Assembly (NCBI GenBank): GCA_005281725.1 | Contig: SSBO01000001.1 | Span: 11,823,475 to 11,887,474 of the forward strand | Source: Wuchereria bancrofti | Lineage: Eukaryota; Nematoda; Chromadorea; Rhabditida; Onchocercidae | Length of the DNA: 64,000 bases | Direction of reading: 5' to 3' | Shown here: positions 1-12,900 of the stretch, piece by piece | How the letters are laid out: the number at the start of each line of letters is the position of its first letter | How positions within the stretch are numbered: the stretch's first letter is position 1 | Notes under the pieces: model-generated | What the model saw: only the letters and a program-made list of their open reading frames with translations | Databases searched by the model: none | What the model was told of the DNA's origin: nothing | Made by a program: the position numbers and the translations under genes

Positions 1-1988
1 TAAGAAATGTTTTTTTTTTTTTAAAAAAAGTCTTAAATTGTATTTTGATCATAACAAGAGAGGAACTTGTACAGTAGAAATTCTTTTGAAATGAATTAAA
101 TAGTTAAAAGAAAGAAGAACTGAAAAGGAGTCATTTACACATCAATGCGCATGTGACATTGGCGCATTAGGAACACTTAATTAAACAGAGGGAAAGAAAC
201 TTTTGAATGCTTTTTATGAATGATTTTATCAATTTGTTGATGGAAACATCAAACTTTTTTTTTTTTCGTTTCTTTTCCAATTTGTAAATTATTCAATGTT
301 AAATGGAAAATGAATTTGAATAGATAATATAAAATGTGATAATTGTAGTTTGAATTTAGTGAATGGCAAAGCAAAGAATGAATATATAAAAGCGCATATG
401 TGCAAAAACGGATATCCGTTCCAAGATTTTTCAATTCAATTCATTAAATTAATAAGCCTTTACTTTATTATTTAGAGTCTGAAAAAGGTTGTTTATTGGT
501 GATTGTAATTGTTCGAAAATGTTGTCTTTTACCTCTAGAAATAATTAAATTCATCAATAATTTCAACCATTTACATTAAGCGTAAAATGAAAAGAGCAAA
601 ACTGAGATTTATTTTAAACTTGTTTGAGTTTTTTTTTTTTTTTTTTAACTATTAGCATTCTAACATCGTAAAATAAATTGATCAGGTCAGAGTTCACCAA
701 GATTACAAATATTTGAATATCTATTGCAATAAAATTGTTACCGATAAGATAGCTGTTTATCGTACTATAATAAATATAAATTGTCGAAATTAAATTATTC
801 ACGATGATAACATCAACCATTCGCTAAGACAATTATTAAATTTTATGAATATTTTAAAATTATTTCATTTCTAAAAATTTATCACTAATTTTATCTCTTC
901 TACATAGTAATAAGTTTTTTTTTTTTTTTTGGTTCTCTTCAAAATCCATTGCAAAAAGTTAAATAACTAGTAGTTAAGTTATCACTTTCATCAATTTTAT
1001 AAAAAAGCGAAATAAGGTGTTGTAAAAGTATTTTTTTTAAAGTTATGTATCAGTTGTATAAGTTGGTAGAGATTGTGAAGCATTAAAAGAGGGAGAGAGA
1101 GAGAAGAAAAGAAGAGAGATTAATCTGCATATTTGTCAAGGTGACAAACCCAAAAATGGTTGATTTTGTCACATGCTATTATATTGTCGATCAAAATTTT
1201 GACCCTATTATGATTTTTGCTAAAATTATAAAATTTTAGAAATTTAAAATATTTCGTAAATTATTTATTGTCCGTGTATTTAATTGGAATGATAGAATAG
1301 CAATAAATATATCACTTCTTACTAATTTATTAATTTAATTTATTATTTCACTCTTTTCAAGCGTTATTTAAATTAGCTCATAATTTTACTTTACCTTTTT
1401 TGTTCATTCTTTGAAATTTTACCTACCTTTTATATTAATATCTACAAATTTCATTAGCAATTCTTTTTTCTTTTCCTATTTCTTGCAAATAGAAATATGA
1501 TTAATTATCCATCCACTAACATTAATACAACGTTGATATTTTAATTTCAAATATTGCTCAAATCTATTCGCGCAATTTCTCATTCATCATTTAAATTGAT
1601 TAGTTATTCAGTTTCTTTTTTCATTTATGCCATTTTTTCCAAAAATTGTTTTAAATTTACCGCATAAAATTATCATTAAAATTCTACAAAAAGAAAAAAA
1701 AAGCGATTTTGTTATTATTATAGAGCAAATTGGATTCATTTATCACTACTATCAGTGATATAATGCCATTGCTATCATTTATTATTTATTTTCCAATTAT
1801 ATAAATTCAATTATAACTTATACTTTTAGAATTTCATTTGAAGAATTTAGATAATTTTAACATTCTATGATAAAGTAAGAATTTTGAACCTTTTTTATCC
1901 TTTATTTTTATATTCTGTGATTTTGCAGCGATCCATGTTTATGGTTGTAAAATGAATATAATATTTTCTTTTTTTCTTTAATAAACTT

Positions 1989-2038
1989 CTAATCAATATA
2001 CCAATGATAATTAACTGCTAATCAATATACCAATGATA
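1989..2038. repeat. 29-bp-spaced direct repeat
   Basis: A 21-base word beginning CTAATCAATATACC occurs at 1989-2009 and again at 2018-2038, unchanged. Confidence 0.85.
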
Positions 2039-2653
2039 GTTGTAATTTATGTGAAATTATAGCTACATTCCCTTCATTGTCGTATTTAAACCGTAGCATT
2101 ATTATGTCCTTCAAATCAAGTTTATAATATCTGTAAAATTCTCCTAAATCGATAATTGGTATTCACCACCGATGAATATACACATTTATCTATCAAATTT
2201 TCACTTACAAAAATTGAAATTCATTTATCTGTCCCCATCTTACTAAATATCCAATACATTAAACCAAAAAAAGACATAGCGAAAATTTGCATTTAAAAAA
2301 TCATAAATTTCAACACTGATATAATATTAAATTACACTATCAACTAATTTTAATTCACTTATCTAATAGATAATTGATAATGAACTTCAATAATAAAAGT
2401 CATTTTTTGATTTTCAAAAAAAGAATTCCTGAATTTAACAAATTAGAAAATTATTTCTATGACTGAATTGAATTATTTTATTGATTTATTTACTTATTAT
2501 AACAATCACTGCATAAATAGAAGACAGTTAGACAATAGAAAAATAAAAATTTGAAATAAAAAAAGCTAAAAAAAAGATTTTTCTTTTCCGCTTTTTGCTA
2601 GATTGTATTCTTATCTCTTATAGTTACAGTACGAAAAATTTAAAGGATTAACT

Positions 2654-2724
2654 ACAGTATCGAGACTTGAAATTAATTACAATATCGAAACCTAAAATTA
2701 ATTACAGTAGGAAGATTTGAAATT
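2654..2724. repeat. 25-bp tandem repeat, three imperfect units
   Basis: Units begin ACAGTATCGAG, ACAATATCGAA and ACAGTAGGAAG at 2654, 2679 and 2704; the last is shorter. Confidence 0.8.
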
Positions 2725-2750
2725 GCATTATTTGTGTTGATGAGTATTTT

Positions 2751-2767
2751 TTGTGTGTGTTTGTGTA

Positions 2768-2804
<37 letters not shown>

Positions 2805-2816
2805 TTGTATGTGTTC
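2751..2816. repeat. GT microsatellite
   Basis: Interrupted (TG)n. It creates a Cys/Val open frame with no coding meaning. Confidence 0.9.
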
Positions 2817-4107
2817 GTATTGTATATGGCATATAATTAAATCAATGTTTAATGGTCATTTTAGAAGAGAATGGAAAAAAGAAGAAATAAGGGACAAGAG
2901 GGTAATAGAGAAAGAGAAACGAAGAGAGAGAGAGAGAAAGAAGTCAAAAAATTGAATTTATTCTTTCCGTTCCTTCAACAATTACTGTCCACTTTTAATG
3001 ACCTAAAGCAAAAAAAAAAAAAAAAATGAAAAAGAAATGAAATGAAATATATACCGTTTTTGTTTCACTTTTACAGAATAAAATAAATAGAAAAATGGTT
3101 AATTTGATGATAAATCATTTTCGGAATAGATAATTAATCCGATTTCTTCCTGATTCATTAAGATTTTATATATAAATTAACAGACACAATTATGAAGTAA
3201 TTTGTCTTTAATTTTTTACTTTTATTCTTTTTTTTTTTTTGTTTTTGAAGAGAAAAAAATCAGTTTAGAATTTAAAAACTTTTTCAAAACATATACGAAT
3301 GTGAATTCTTTCAATTTTGTTCCTTTTCAAGCAATAACTTTATTTCTGCTTCTAAGAATGACTTTAAAAATGAATAATTGAACTTTTTTTCAAACGTAAC
3401 TTTGTTCCCTAAGTTTCTTTCCAAATGTCTACTGCTCTCTTTTTTTTTGTTTTTTTTGTTTTTGTTCCTCCAAAGGACACATTTTTCAATCGTTTATATC
3501 TTTGAAAAATTATTGCTGCAAAATTGTGTAAAGAAATAATCAAACTGAAAAGGAGCAACAGTAAAACATTCGAATCAATTTATTTGTTATTAATTAATTA
3601 ATCAACCAATATAATTAATTCTCCATTTTTCATTGACAGACTTTTCGTTACATTGAATTAAGTATGCGAAATGATAGATAAAAAAAAAAACACATAAATG
3701 AGTTAATTAATTATTTGGCATTGCATAGTTAACCCAATAAAATAAATTTCTTTTCAAATATTTTTTTTTCCCTTAAAAAAATTTTCTTATAATTTAAAAG
3801 ATTTAATTTTATAGAAACGATTGGTTCATTTTTTCCGTTTTTTTTCCATTGATTATAAATTATTTGAAGTAAATAAATTTTTAGAAAGAAACGAACATTC
3901 AAAGGAGAAAAAAAAAAAATCTTCAATGACATTTGTCTGTTCAAATTTTTCATTCAATATTATTAAGTGTGAAATGAGCGCTGAAGCGCAAAATAATAGA
4001 TATTAACTTTTTCAATGAGATGCGACAACTTTCTTTTTCGTTCCCATAAAATACATTCCTTTTTGAATCCTTCTTTTATGGGATAATATGCCACTTTCAA
4101 TGATGCT

Positions 4108-4129
4108 ATGATGACGGATTGTCAAAATG
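4108..4129 (+). CDS. mig-10: Candidate alternative first coding exon of mig-10
   Basis: Short reading ATG ATG ACG GAT TGT CAA AAT G followed by the consensus donor gtaag. It ends in phase 1, the phase needed to enter exon 2 at 8244, and would give [19 protein letters not shown]. elegans mig-10 has isoforms with different N-termini, which makes this plausible, but a 22-nt match can be chance. Confidence 0.4.
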
Positions 4130-6594
4130 GTAAGATTCATTTGACGCGAAAAGTATTCATCAAAGTGTAAACCAAAACCATTATTAACTCTAATTTCAGA
4201 CATAAATATAATGAAAACTTTTGATACTATTATTATTATTTTTATTATTATTGTTATTATTGTTCATATCTATCATATTTTGTTTTCATAAATCAACAGC
4301 TAAAGTTTTAATTTAATTTTTATAATTTACCTATAAAAATTCTCGTTTTTGTTGAGCAATTAATTGAATTAATGATCGGATACATTCTTGTCTTTTTTTT
4401 TCTTTTCTTTTTATTTGTCTAAGGTGAATTAATGGAATATTTATGTGAAATGACTAAATAGTTTAAAAATCTATAAATTAAGCTAAAGTTTCAAAATTGC
4501 TAACTTTCATCAATCTTAATCTTAGTTTTTTTCTTTTTTTGAGTGCTATTACAATAACTAATTCTCTTGCTTTGATAATTTTTGTAACTGAAAATTAATT
4601 CCAAACTTTACATGCTAGTTCCATATAGGATGAAAACATTTCTAAATTAATTATGAAAATTAACTTTTTTCATAATTCCATCTAAATTTCATATATGATT
4701 TTTGTTTCTCTTCGTACTCCAAAAGATTTAAATTATATTTTGAAACTTTTTTTTTCTTTTTTTGGTAATTTCATCACCATTAATCGAGAAATATTTCTTA
4801 TATTTGTATAAAAGCCACATTATGATGAATGTTTACTGATAGATCGGATAAATTCCGGATGATGATGTTTCATTTTAAAAGAAAAAAAAAAGGCAAGATT
4901 ATTTTCTTACTTTCTGTTTAATTCTCTATCAAATTTTAGCTTAAGAAAATTGAAAAGAAAATTTTAATGATTTATGAAAATTGAAAACAATGTACGTTCC
5001 CTAAATTATTCGAAATTGTTAGACATTGTCTAGTTTGTGTGATCTTTCCGTGGCTAATCTTCATCTTATAACTAACATTTGTCACCCTACCGTTTTCTGA
5101 TGAGCATAGTAAAGTAATTAGACACTAAGGTCAGCTGTTACCTATATAGAAATGCAACTGATGTATATCGGCAATACTTTTGAAGAATAAAACGAATGAT
5201 AGTAAAGGGAAGTAATACTATAAGAGATAAGAGATTACTAACTGGTAGTAATAGTTTTTTGATTTGTCTCAATAGTAAAATGACTAATTTTAAATTATTA
5301 AAAAAAAATCAATAATGAGCATTGATATTGTAAATACAATGAGTAAAAGGAAAATTTTATAATAAATAGTTTTCATTTCTTGTCATTTCAATTTTTTTCC
5401 TATTTCCTGAAAGCATTTAAAAAAAGAAACAAAAGAAATATTAAAGAATTGGAAATTAAAAAAAAAAGTTCTTTCAAGTTTTTACTCATACAATTGATAT
5501 ATGTAATGAAGAAAACAAGTTTTTACTTTTTACTCTTTCAATATTTACTCACACAATTCATATATGTAATAATATTATTGATTATTAGAGTAAAAGTAAG
5601 GAATACATTTAAAATATGATATGCTAGAACAAATAAACGAAATAGTAGAAAGAAGGAAAAATAAACAAAAATGGAAATAAGAATGAATTAAGAGAAAAGA
5701 AAAGGAAAAAATGGAAACGAAGTCATAAATCAAAAATTAAACTTCTCATTCACTGTACATTAATTCATTTTACTGTTATCATTTTTTTCTTCTTTTATAT
5801 AATAATTTGAAAAAAATATCAAATGTATCGTATTTCATTTACATTATATTTTTAATTATATATTATATTTTTCAATATTTTAAGGATAAAATAGCTTCCT
5901 AAAATTGATAAATAAGAAATTATGAAATACATAATGTGAATAATTCATTATGAAATATTTAAATTGATGTTGAATATATTATTTTAGAAAGAAAAGTGTT
6001 TTTTTTCTTTGAGAATTTCGAAATGGGTTCATTTTATTAGTATTATTGTAATAATTAAAATATTGTGATTTACTGATTTTTAACTTGTTGTCATATCAAT
6101 CATAAAAAAAAATTAATTAAAAAAGGTAGACTAAATGATATTTAAAATTATGAGATCGTTGACTTTTTTTTTTCGTAAATTTAATGCTATTTTAAATTTT
6201 ACTATTATTGCTATATCAGATAGAATTAGATTCCGTTTCAAAATTACAATTGCATATGTCACTTTTACATTTTATTGAAAATTTCTTTTATCAATGCTTT
6301 TCAAATGTTTCTCTTTCTTTCCTTCTTTTTTTTTTCATTTTTTTGGGAAGAAAAGAAGGAAACAAAAGAGGAAAAAATTATTCATTTAAAAAAAAAATTT
6401 TTTTTTTATGTAAGTTTAAGAAATAAACTTTGAAATTTGAAATAAAAATTTTCTCTTCTACTGCCATTTTATTGCATTTTCGCTGTAATAATAATTAATT
6501 GATTCAATGTTGTAAAAATTATTACAATTATGAATTAATTTTACTTCACTTTACTTTTTCCAAAACTTTTCAACTTTACTTTACTTTTTTTTTC
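4130..6594. other. AT-rich interval before mig-10 exon 1
   Basis: No open frame with coding character. If the exon at 4108 is real, this is intron; otherwise it is upstream flank. Confidence 0.5.
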
Positions 6595-6607
6595 TTTCTT
6601 TTTACAG
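6595..6607 (+). promoter_or_regulatory. Possible spliced-leader (SL1) trans-splice acceptor
   Basis: A pyrimidine tract ending in TTTACAG abuts the mig-10 ATG. This is typical of nematode trans-splice sites, but it could also be a cis-acceptor for an upstream non-coding exon. Confidence 0.45.
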
Positions 6608-6923
6608 ATGGAAAATCAAGGATTTGGATTTGGAAATGTGAAAGAGACAGAAGAGAAGAAAGGTCAGTTGGCAGGACAATCTCAGAGTTCCACAACAGCA
6701 GTACCACAACAGATTTTCGGGTCATCATCATCATCATCGTCATCGATAAAACCATCAACAACAACAACAACAACTTCAGTTCAACAGAAAGCAATAAATA
6801 CATCAGTAGATGGAGGAGGAGGAGGAGGTGGAGCTCGAGATTTGGTCCGAGTACGACAACGCCCTCATATACCACCGAAACCACAGATGGACGTCATCAG
6901 ATACAGCATGGCGAATGTACAAG
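6608..6923 (+). CDS. mig-10: mig-10 exon 1 (start codon, low-complexity N-terminus)
   Basis: Residues 1-105. The ATG touches the acceptor. Ser, Thr and Gly runs from simple codon repeats are followed by a more conserved-looking stretch, [18 protein letters not shown]. The exon ends CAA-G before gtcagt (phase 1). A TC microsatellite follows in the intron. Confidence 0.85.
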
Positions 6924-6953
6924 GTCAGTTTTTTTTTTCCCCTTCTCTTCCTT

Positions 6954-6988
<35 letters not shown>

Positions 6989-9900
6989 TTGTCTTGTATA
7001 TATTTAAGTAGGTACAGTTTATTGTGAGTAAAATGGATGGAAGAAAGAAAAGGAACGTTTTAAGTGAGTTTAACAATTTCCACAATGAAATATTGTTTTA
7101 CTTGTTAATTGGAAATCAGTTGATCTTTTTAAATTTAATAGTATCAATTCATTTTTTTCATTCTTCAAAAAAATACTTAAGCTAGAAATGGAAAATGAAT
7201 AGATTGATAATCTGCTAAATTTCAAATGTAAAAGCAATAATTTTAAATCATTAAATGAATTGTTTTGTTTTTTGTTTTTTTTTGATAACTTTTAAATAAG
7301 AAAAAGATTAAATTTGTTAAAGAAATTATTGGTCAAAAAAGAAAAAAATCTGATCAAGAAATTAGTTATTAATACAAAAATTATGGATTCAATTTTCTAT
7401 TTTAAAGCTAACAATATAAATGTCACCAAGATGAATTTCATGTCATTAAGTAGATGATGCATAATAATTGGATTGTTATGTAATATATTAGCAATTTTAC
7501 AGATCATACAATCAAGAATGATTCATTGATTTCCAACTTATTCCTAGAAATTCAAACTTGATTCAGTTAAAGAGATGCTCTCTCTCTCTCTCTTCGTACT
7601 CATTTCTAGTTTACACTATATACTGCTACTTTATTGAGTTTTCCAAAATATTACAATTCAGACTTAAATTGGGTCTCTTTTGGGAATTTACAATCATTGA
7701 ATATTTTCGCTTTTCAATTTAATTCCTAATTTTGCCTCTTTTTTTTTTCGAATAAAATAGTTGACAAAATTATTTTCATTCTATTATTATTGTCACAAAA
7801 TTTTCATACAAAATTTGCTTTCAATTCTTTTCTTTTATTTCTATTTTGAATGAGATAAACTTTTCGAATAGTTTTCCGAAAAATATGCGCAAACACTTGA
7901 AATATTCACAAAATGTTCAGAGCATTTCCTCACAAAATTAATAGTTTTTCCAACAATATGCGCAAATGTGATCAATAATAATAATCAATTATAACATATT
8001 GAATAAGTACTGATCAACCAGAAGCATTAGAAAGAGCGGTAAAGATTCAATTGGTTGAAGAGATTCAAAATATAATCATATCTGATCTGATTGTCATATT
8101 AAATCCAAGAAAGTATTCAGTGATATGTAAAGTTTTATTAATTTCCTATTCTTTTTGACAAAGAGGCTGAAATTTTGACAAAAATTTAATTTATCTGAAT
8201 GAAATTTGAATAAATATGTAAGAAAGTAAAAATAAAATTTCAGAAAGTTGTGACTGGGAATTGGACACTTTATTGGGTGAGTTATCAGCACTGGAACAAC
8301 AACTTACAGTTGGTGGTGATCAGGTTCTTCTTGGCCTTCCAACTCTTCCCACTTCTGTTTCTCGAGAAAGTAGTCTCAATCAAAGTAAAAGAAATAGTAC
8401 TTTTTCAACTTCAGTTATGCAACAACACAATGATACAAAAAGGTTAGTATTTAAAAAAAAAAATTTTTTTTTTTATTAACATTTGAATTTGTTTATGAAT
8501 TTTGTTTCCTTGTTTGATTTTTTTTTTCTTTCTGAATTCTTTGCCTTTTTTTTCCCGAGAAATTTTCAATATTCCTCTCAAAATGTTGAAAATAATTTCA
8601 ATGAAACTGTAAGTGGTATTATCGTTCAGTGAAATTTTTAATTAATGAGAAAATTTTTTTAAAAAATAGACCAGAAAGTATTTAATAGTTTAATTTCTTT
8701 TTCTTATAAAATATAAGTGCTTTTTATACCTTAATGAGATAAATTTTCCCAGAATTTGAAATTATCTCTTATCTAATATAATTTCTCATCTTTTTATTAT
8801 TACTTTTTTTTTTTCAAAGATATAATTGAAAGATTCACCAGTTGTAATTAATAACAATAATAATAATAGTAAATAATGATAATAATGATAATACAGAAAT
8901 TAGCAGCAGATGTTTTTCCTCTTGCGCAGAGTAAAGAAAACTAATCAAAGCTGTTCGTTCATCTGATTCCTTATGCTAGCTAAAAATCCATTTATTAGCT
9001 TATAATCTCTTTTGCTGGCTTAATTACAACAAATTAGATTTACAGTATTTCTCTCATCGAACATTAGCAATTAGACTTAAAAAGGACTAACTTTCTAGCA
9101 AATATTATTTTATTATCTATGATACAAAATTGAATGATACTTTTTTAATTACATGAAATAAAACTTCCATTTTTTCATTTCAAATATTTTCTGATATATT
9201 TTTCAAATATATTTTTTATATTTTTCATTCTTATATATTTTTGATATATTTTTCAAGCATATTTTCTCATTCTTATTAACAGTTTCAAATTGTTTAACTA
9301 TTTCTAATCATTCGAATTGTTTTAATAACATAAAGCTTATAAAGTATGAATTTATTAGAATAAGTAAAAAATTGAAGAATAGTACGATTAGAGAAGATTT
9401 GGAATGAATTTTTGTTTGCATAATTGTATGATACACTTTTCAGCATTTTAAATCTAATAAATAAAAAAAAAATTATGGAAATTTTATTTCATAAAATTAA
9501 ATGTTTTATAATATTTTCGCTAAAAAACGACATTTTATTTCTTAAAAAACAGAATACTTTTGTGATTTTTTTTTTCTTTTTCTGCTCATCAATCATTTTC
9601 ACAAATGTTTACTGAAATGGAAAAAAGAAAAAGAACGCCGAAATTAATCAGAGAGAGAGAGAGAGAGAGAGAAAATAACTAAGGGAATGTATAATCGTTG
9701 TTAAATTGGATATATTAGCATATTAATCTTATTCGAAGAAATATTAGTAATATACCTGTTGTTGTATTATCTTTAATATCAAAATGGAAAAATTTTAATT
9801 TTCTTTAAAATTTTAATTTAGGAAAAGCATAACGAAAAGAAATTCAAACATTGTCATTGAAAAAATCAAGTATTATCATATATTAAAATATTTGAAAACT

Positions 9901-12900
9901 TATTATAGACATTTGTAGCTGAAAAAAAAAAAAGAATGCATGAATGGATTAGTATTAATTACCTGTAAAATTACCTTTTCATCATAATGATTAAAAAATT
10001 GTCATGCTGAACTCATCTTGAAGGTTAATCTATATTTCATTTTTATTCTTTGCAGAATTGGTCATCAATCGAATGCTCAACATTCATTCTCCTATCACGA
10101 TAATTTCATGCACAGCTCAGGTACTATCGGAGCTGTGATGTCAACTGATTGTCCAAGCCCTGATCGTGATTCTGCTTTTGGTGATTCATCCAGTACCGAA
10201 TCTCGAAACAATAATCGAAATTGCAGAAATTCAGCTATTTCATGTTCCGATAGCTGTCGAGGCTCACTTAATACGCCAAGTCCAACTCAACAGGTTGAAT
10301 TACTTTTTATTTTATTTTTTAATTTCATTTTATTTAATTGTTAGCTTTCCTCACTTTGCTTCCTTTCCTTTACATTTATTTATTCGTTTCTCTTTGCAAA
10401 AAAAAAAAATACAACTGAAATATCAAAAGATTGTAAAATAAGATCGAAATGATATTTGAACAAATGATTCTTGAAAGAAATGAGCTTTCTTGATGAAGAA
10501 AAAACAAAAATTCAATCAATATTTTTCAAATTCTTCATTCTACCATCACATTTCATTAATTTTCTTTATTACTCATTCAATTTCAAATTTCATGTTATAA
10601 TGAAAAATTACAACTTTTAACATTCATAATCACATGCGGTATTTTACAATAGTTTCCATAATTTCACAACTTTTTTTCTCCTCCCATCTCCGATTTTTAG
10701 CTGCGGAAATAGTAATTTTCTATATAAATAAAGAAAAAAGAAAACAACTAGTAAAGCACAGATGAGATGATGACCTTCAGGTAATGAAATTTTTTTTACC
10801 GATGTAAAAGTGATATGTGATTGTGACAGGTCATCCAATGTTTTGTTATGATTTCAATGACGTGTTTGAAGGATATATCCTTTAACCTGAATTCGAGAAA
10901 TCCTAATGACATTTCTTTATTTCTTCTTTTGATTCTTTTTTTTTTGTTTTGATAATTTCACATATATGATATTCATTAGATTTTTATTTTTTAAATCTAG
11001 GCTTTCATCTCTTTTTTTTCTTTAGATAATTTTATTTAAATTTCTTATTGCTTTTTGAATTTGAATACTTTCAGATTTCTTAATTTCTCTTAATATATCG
11101 ATTGCTTTTCCAACATAAATTCTTGATTTAAAACCTATAGGCATGTAATTTATTTCACAATATTTAAAACTGTTTTTTACTTCAAATGGTCATAAGAAGT
11201 AATTATTTAGTTTTAATGATAGCTTTATTCATTTATAATTTGATTTCATTATAATTTAAATTAGTAAATAATCCAAGAACCATCTGATAAGTGTTATCAT
11301 CAACTGATCTGACATATTCTTTAATGTTGAAATATGCCATAACAAATAGATAAATAATCACATTGATGCATCAATGAATTAATTATTTCAAATGTTGGTA
11401 AATAGATAATATTATGCAAATTTTTTTTTTTTTTTTTTCACACAACTAAAGGTATTTGATTTCTGAATTGCCCAAAGTGGAAGAAAAATGAAAGGAAGCA
11501 AGAAAGGAAGAAAAATGAATCAACGATACTTATTCCAAAGTGTACAAAAATTCGTTCACTATTTTTCATTATCAATTCGTTCTTCTCTCTAACAAAGAAT
11601 TTTGCAAAAAAAAAAAAAAGTAAAAGAAAAAAAAAAAGAGAGGGAATTCTCCTTGTTTACTCCTTTTAACTGCTATAAACATTCTTCTTAACGTTATACA
11701 ACAAATGCTAAAAATTTCTTGCGCGCAAAAGTACTTACAATTATTTCTCATTGTTCATTTTTTAGTTACCATTTTCAAATTTCATCAAATTTTACTAAAA
11801 AATAAGCTTTATATTCATTTCAGTTTATTCATTAACTATTCATATAATTCATTTCATTTTATGCCTAATATCTTTACTAACGTATAGTTTTAAATTACAT
11901 TATAAATTCTTTAGCAAATAATACCAGATGAAAGATGATATTTAAATAACTAACTGTTGTTTATCAATTATTTTCAAATATATCTATAATTTCTAAATAT
12001 CTTATATTATAATTTTACATATTTCAATAATTAAAAAAAAAAATTAATTTCTAAAAGACTTAATTTTAAAAGTTATTTATAGTAGGAGAGACAAAAAACA
12101 AAAAATCATAATTTATTACGGACGAAACCATTTGAACTATTTCTGATTATTTTTTCGATGATTCATGATAAATACTTAAGCATACGGAAAAGCTAATAAA
12201 CGTAAACCGGAATGATGGCAGACATTTTTGTATTAAATTTCCTTTTTCCATCCTTTTTTTTTTTTTTTTTTTTTTTTTCAATCCATAATGCATATTACAT
12301 ACATTTATGAGATAACATAACCCATTTTTTCGGTCATTGGTACTTAACAACTTCCTTTCTGCGATTAAACGATAATAGCTAAAATACATTCATCTCAAAA
12401 ACTATTCTAATCTTTCTATGGTATGTTGTTATGTTTTATTAATTTAAAAATTTAACATTAATTTCTTTACCAAAAATTCATTAAAAAAAAAAAAAAAAGA
12501 AAGCAATCAATGAACGAAATAAAACATTTGTATGTTTTAATGAAAAAAAAAAATAAGATAAAATAAAAATTTATTTATCTAAAATAATTAAATTTTTCTT
12601 TTCTAGCTTTTATTTGGATTTTATGAGTTTTCTATTCTTTTTTTTTTTTCTCATTTCCTTTTATCCTAATTTCATTCATTTTTTGGTCTTAATTATTGGA
12701 TTATTTAATGAACGAATAAGGCATTTTGATTGTAAATGGATGACTGATAAGTTACACACATTACTATTAATTGGATTTCATTTAAAATGTCATCTTTTCA
12801 TAGCTTTGACAATTTGTTATTTACAATAAATAGCACAATCGATAAGAACATTATAAGGCCAATATTTTAAGGCCTATTCTTTGGATTAAAATATTAGAAA

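Larger units (their letters stand above)
1..4107. other. AT-rich non-coding DNA upstream of mig-10
   Basis: No convincing exon on either strand. Holds poly-A/T runs, a 25-bp triple repeat (2654-2724), a 29-bp-spaced duplicate (1989-2038) and a GT microsatellite. Probably mig-10 5' flank. Confidence 0.6.

Noticed and set aside
2734..2955. Cys/Val-rich small frame
   Set aside because: Created by a GT microsatellite and a GA-rich stretch.
4012..4203. 63-codon minus-strand frame at 4.1 kb
   Set aside because: No splice partners; the plus strand has a better candidate exon there.
6576..6884. Long minus-strand open frame across mig-10 exon 1
   Set aside because: Leucine/methionine runs are the reverse of the Ser/Thr/Gly repeats; no start or splice context.
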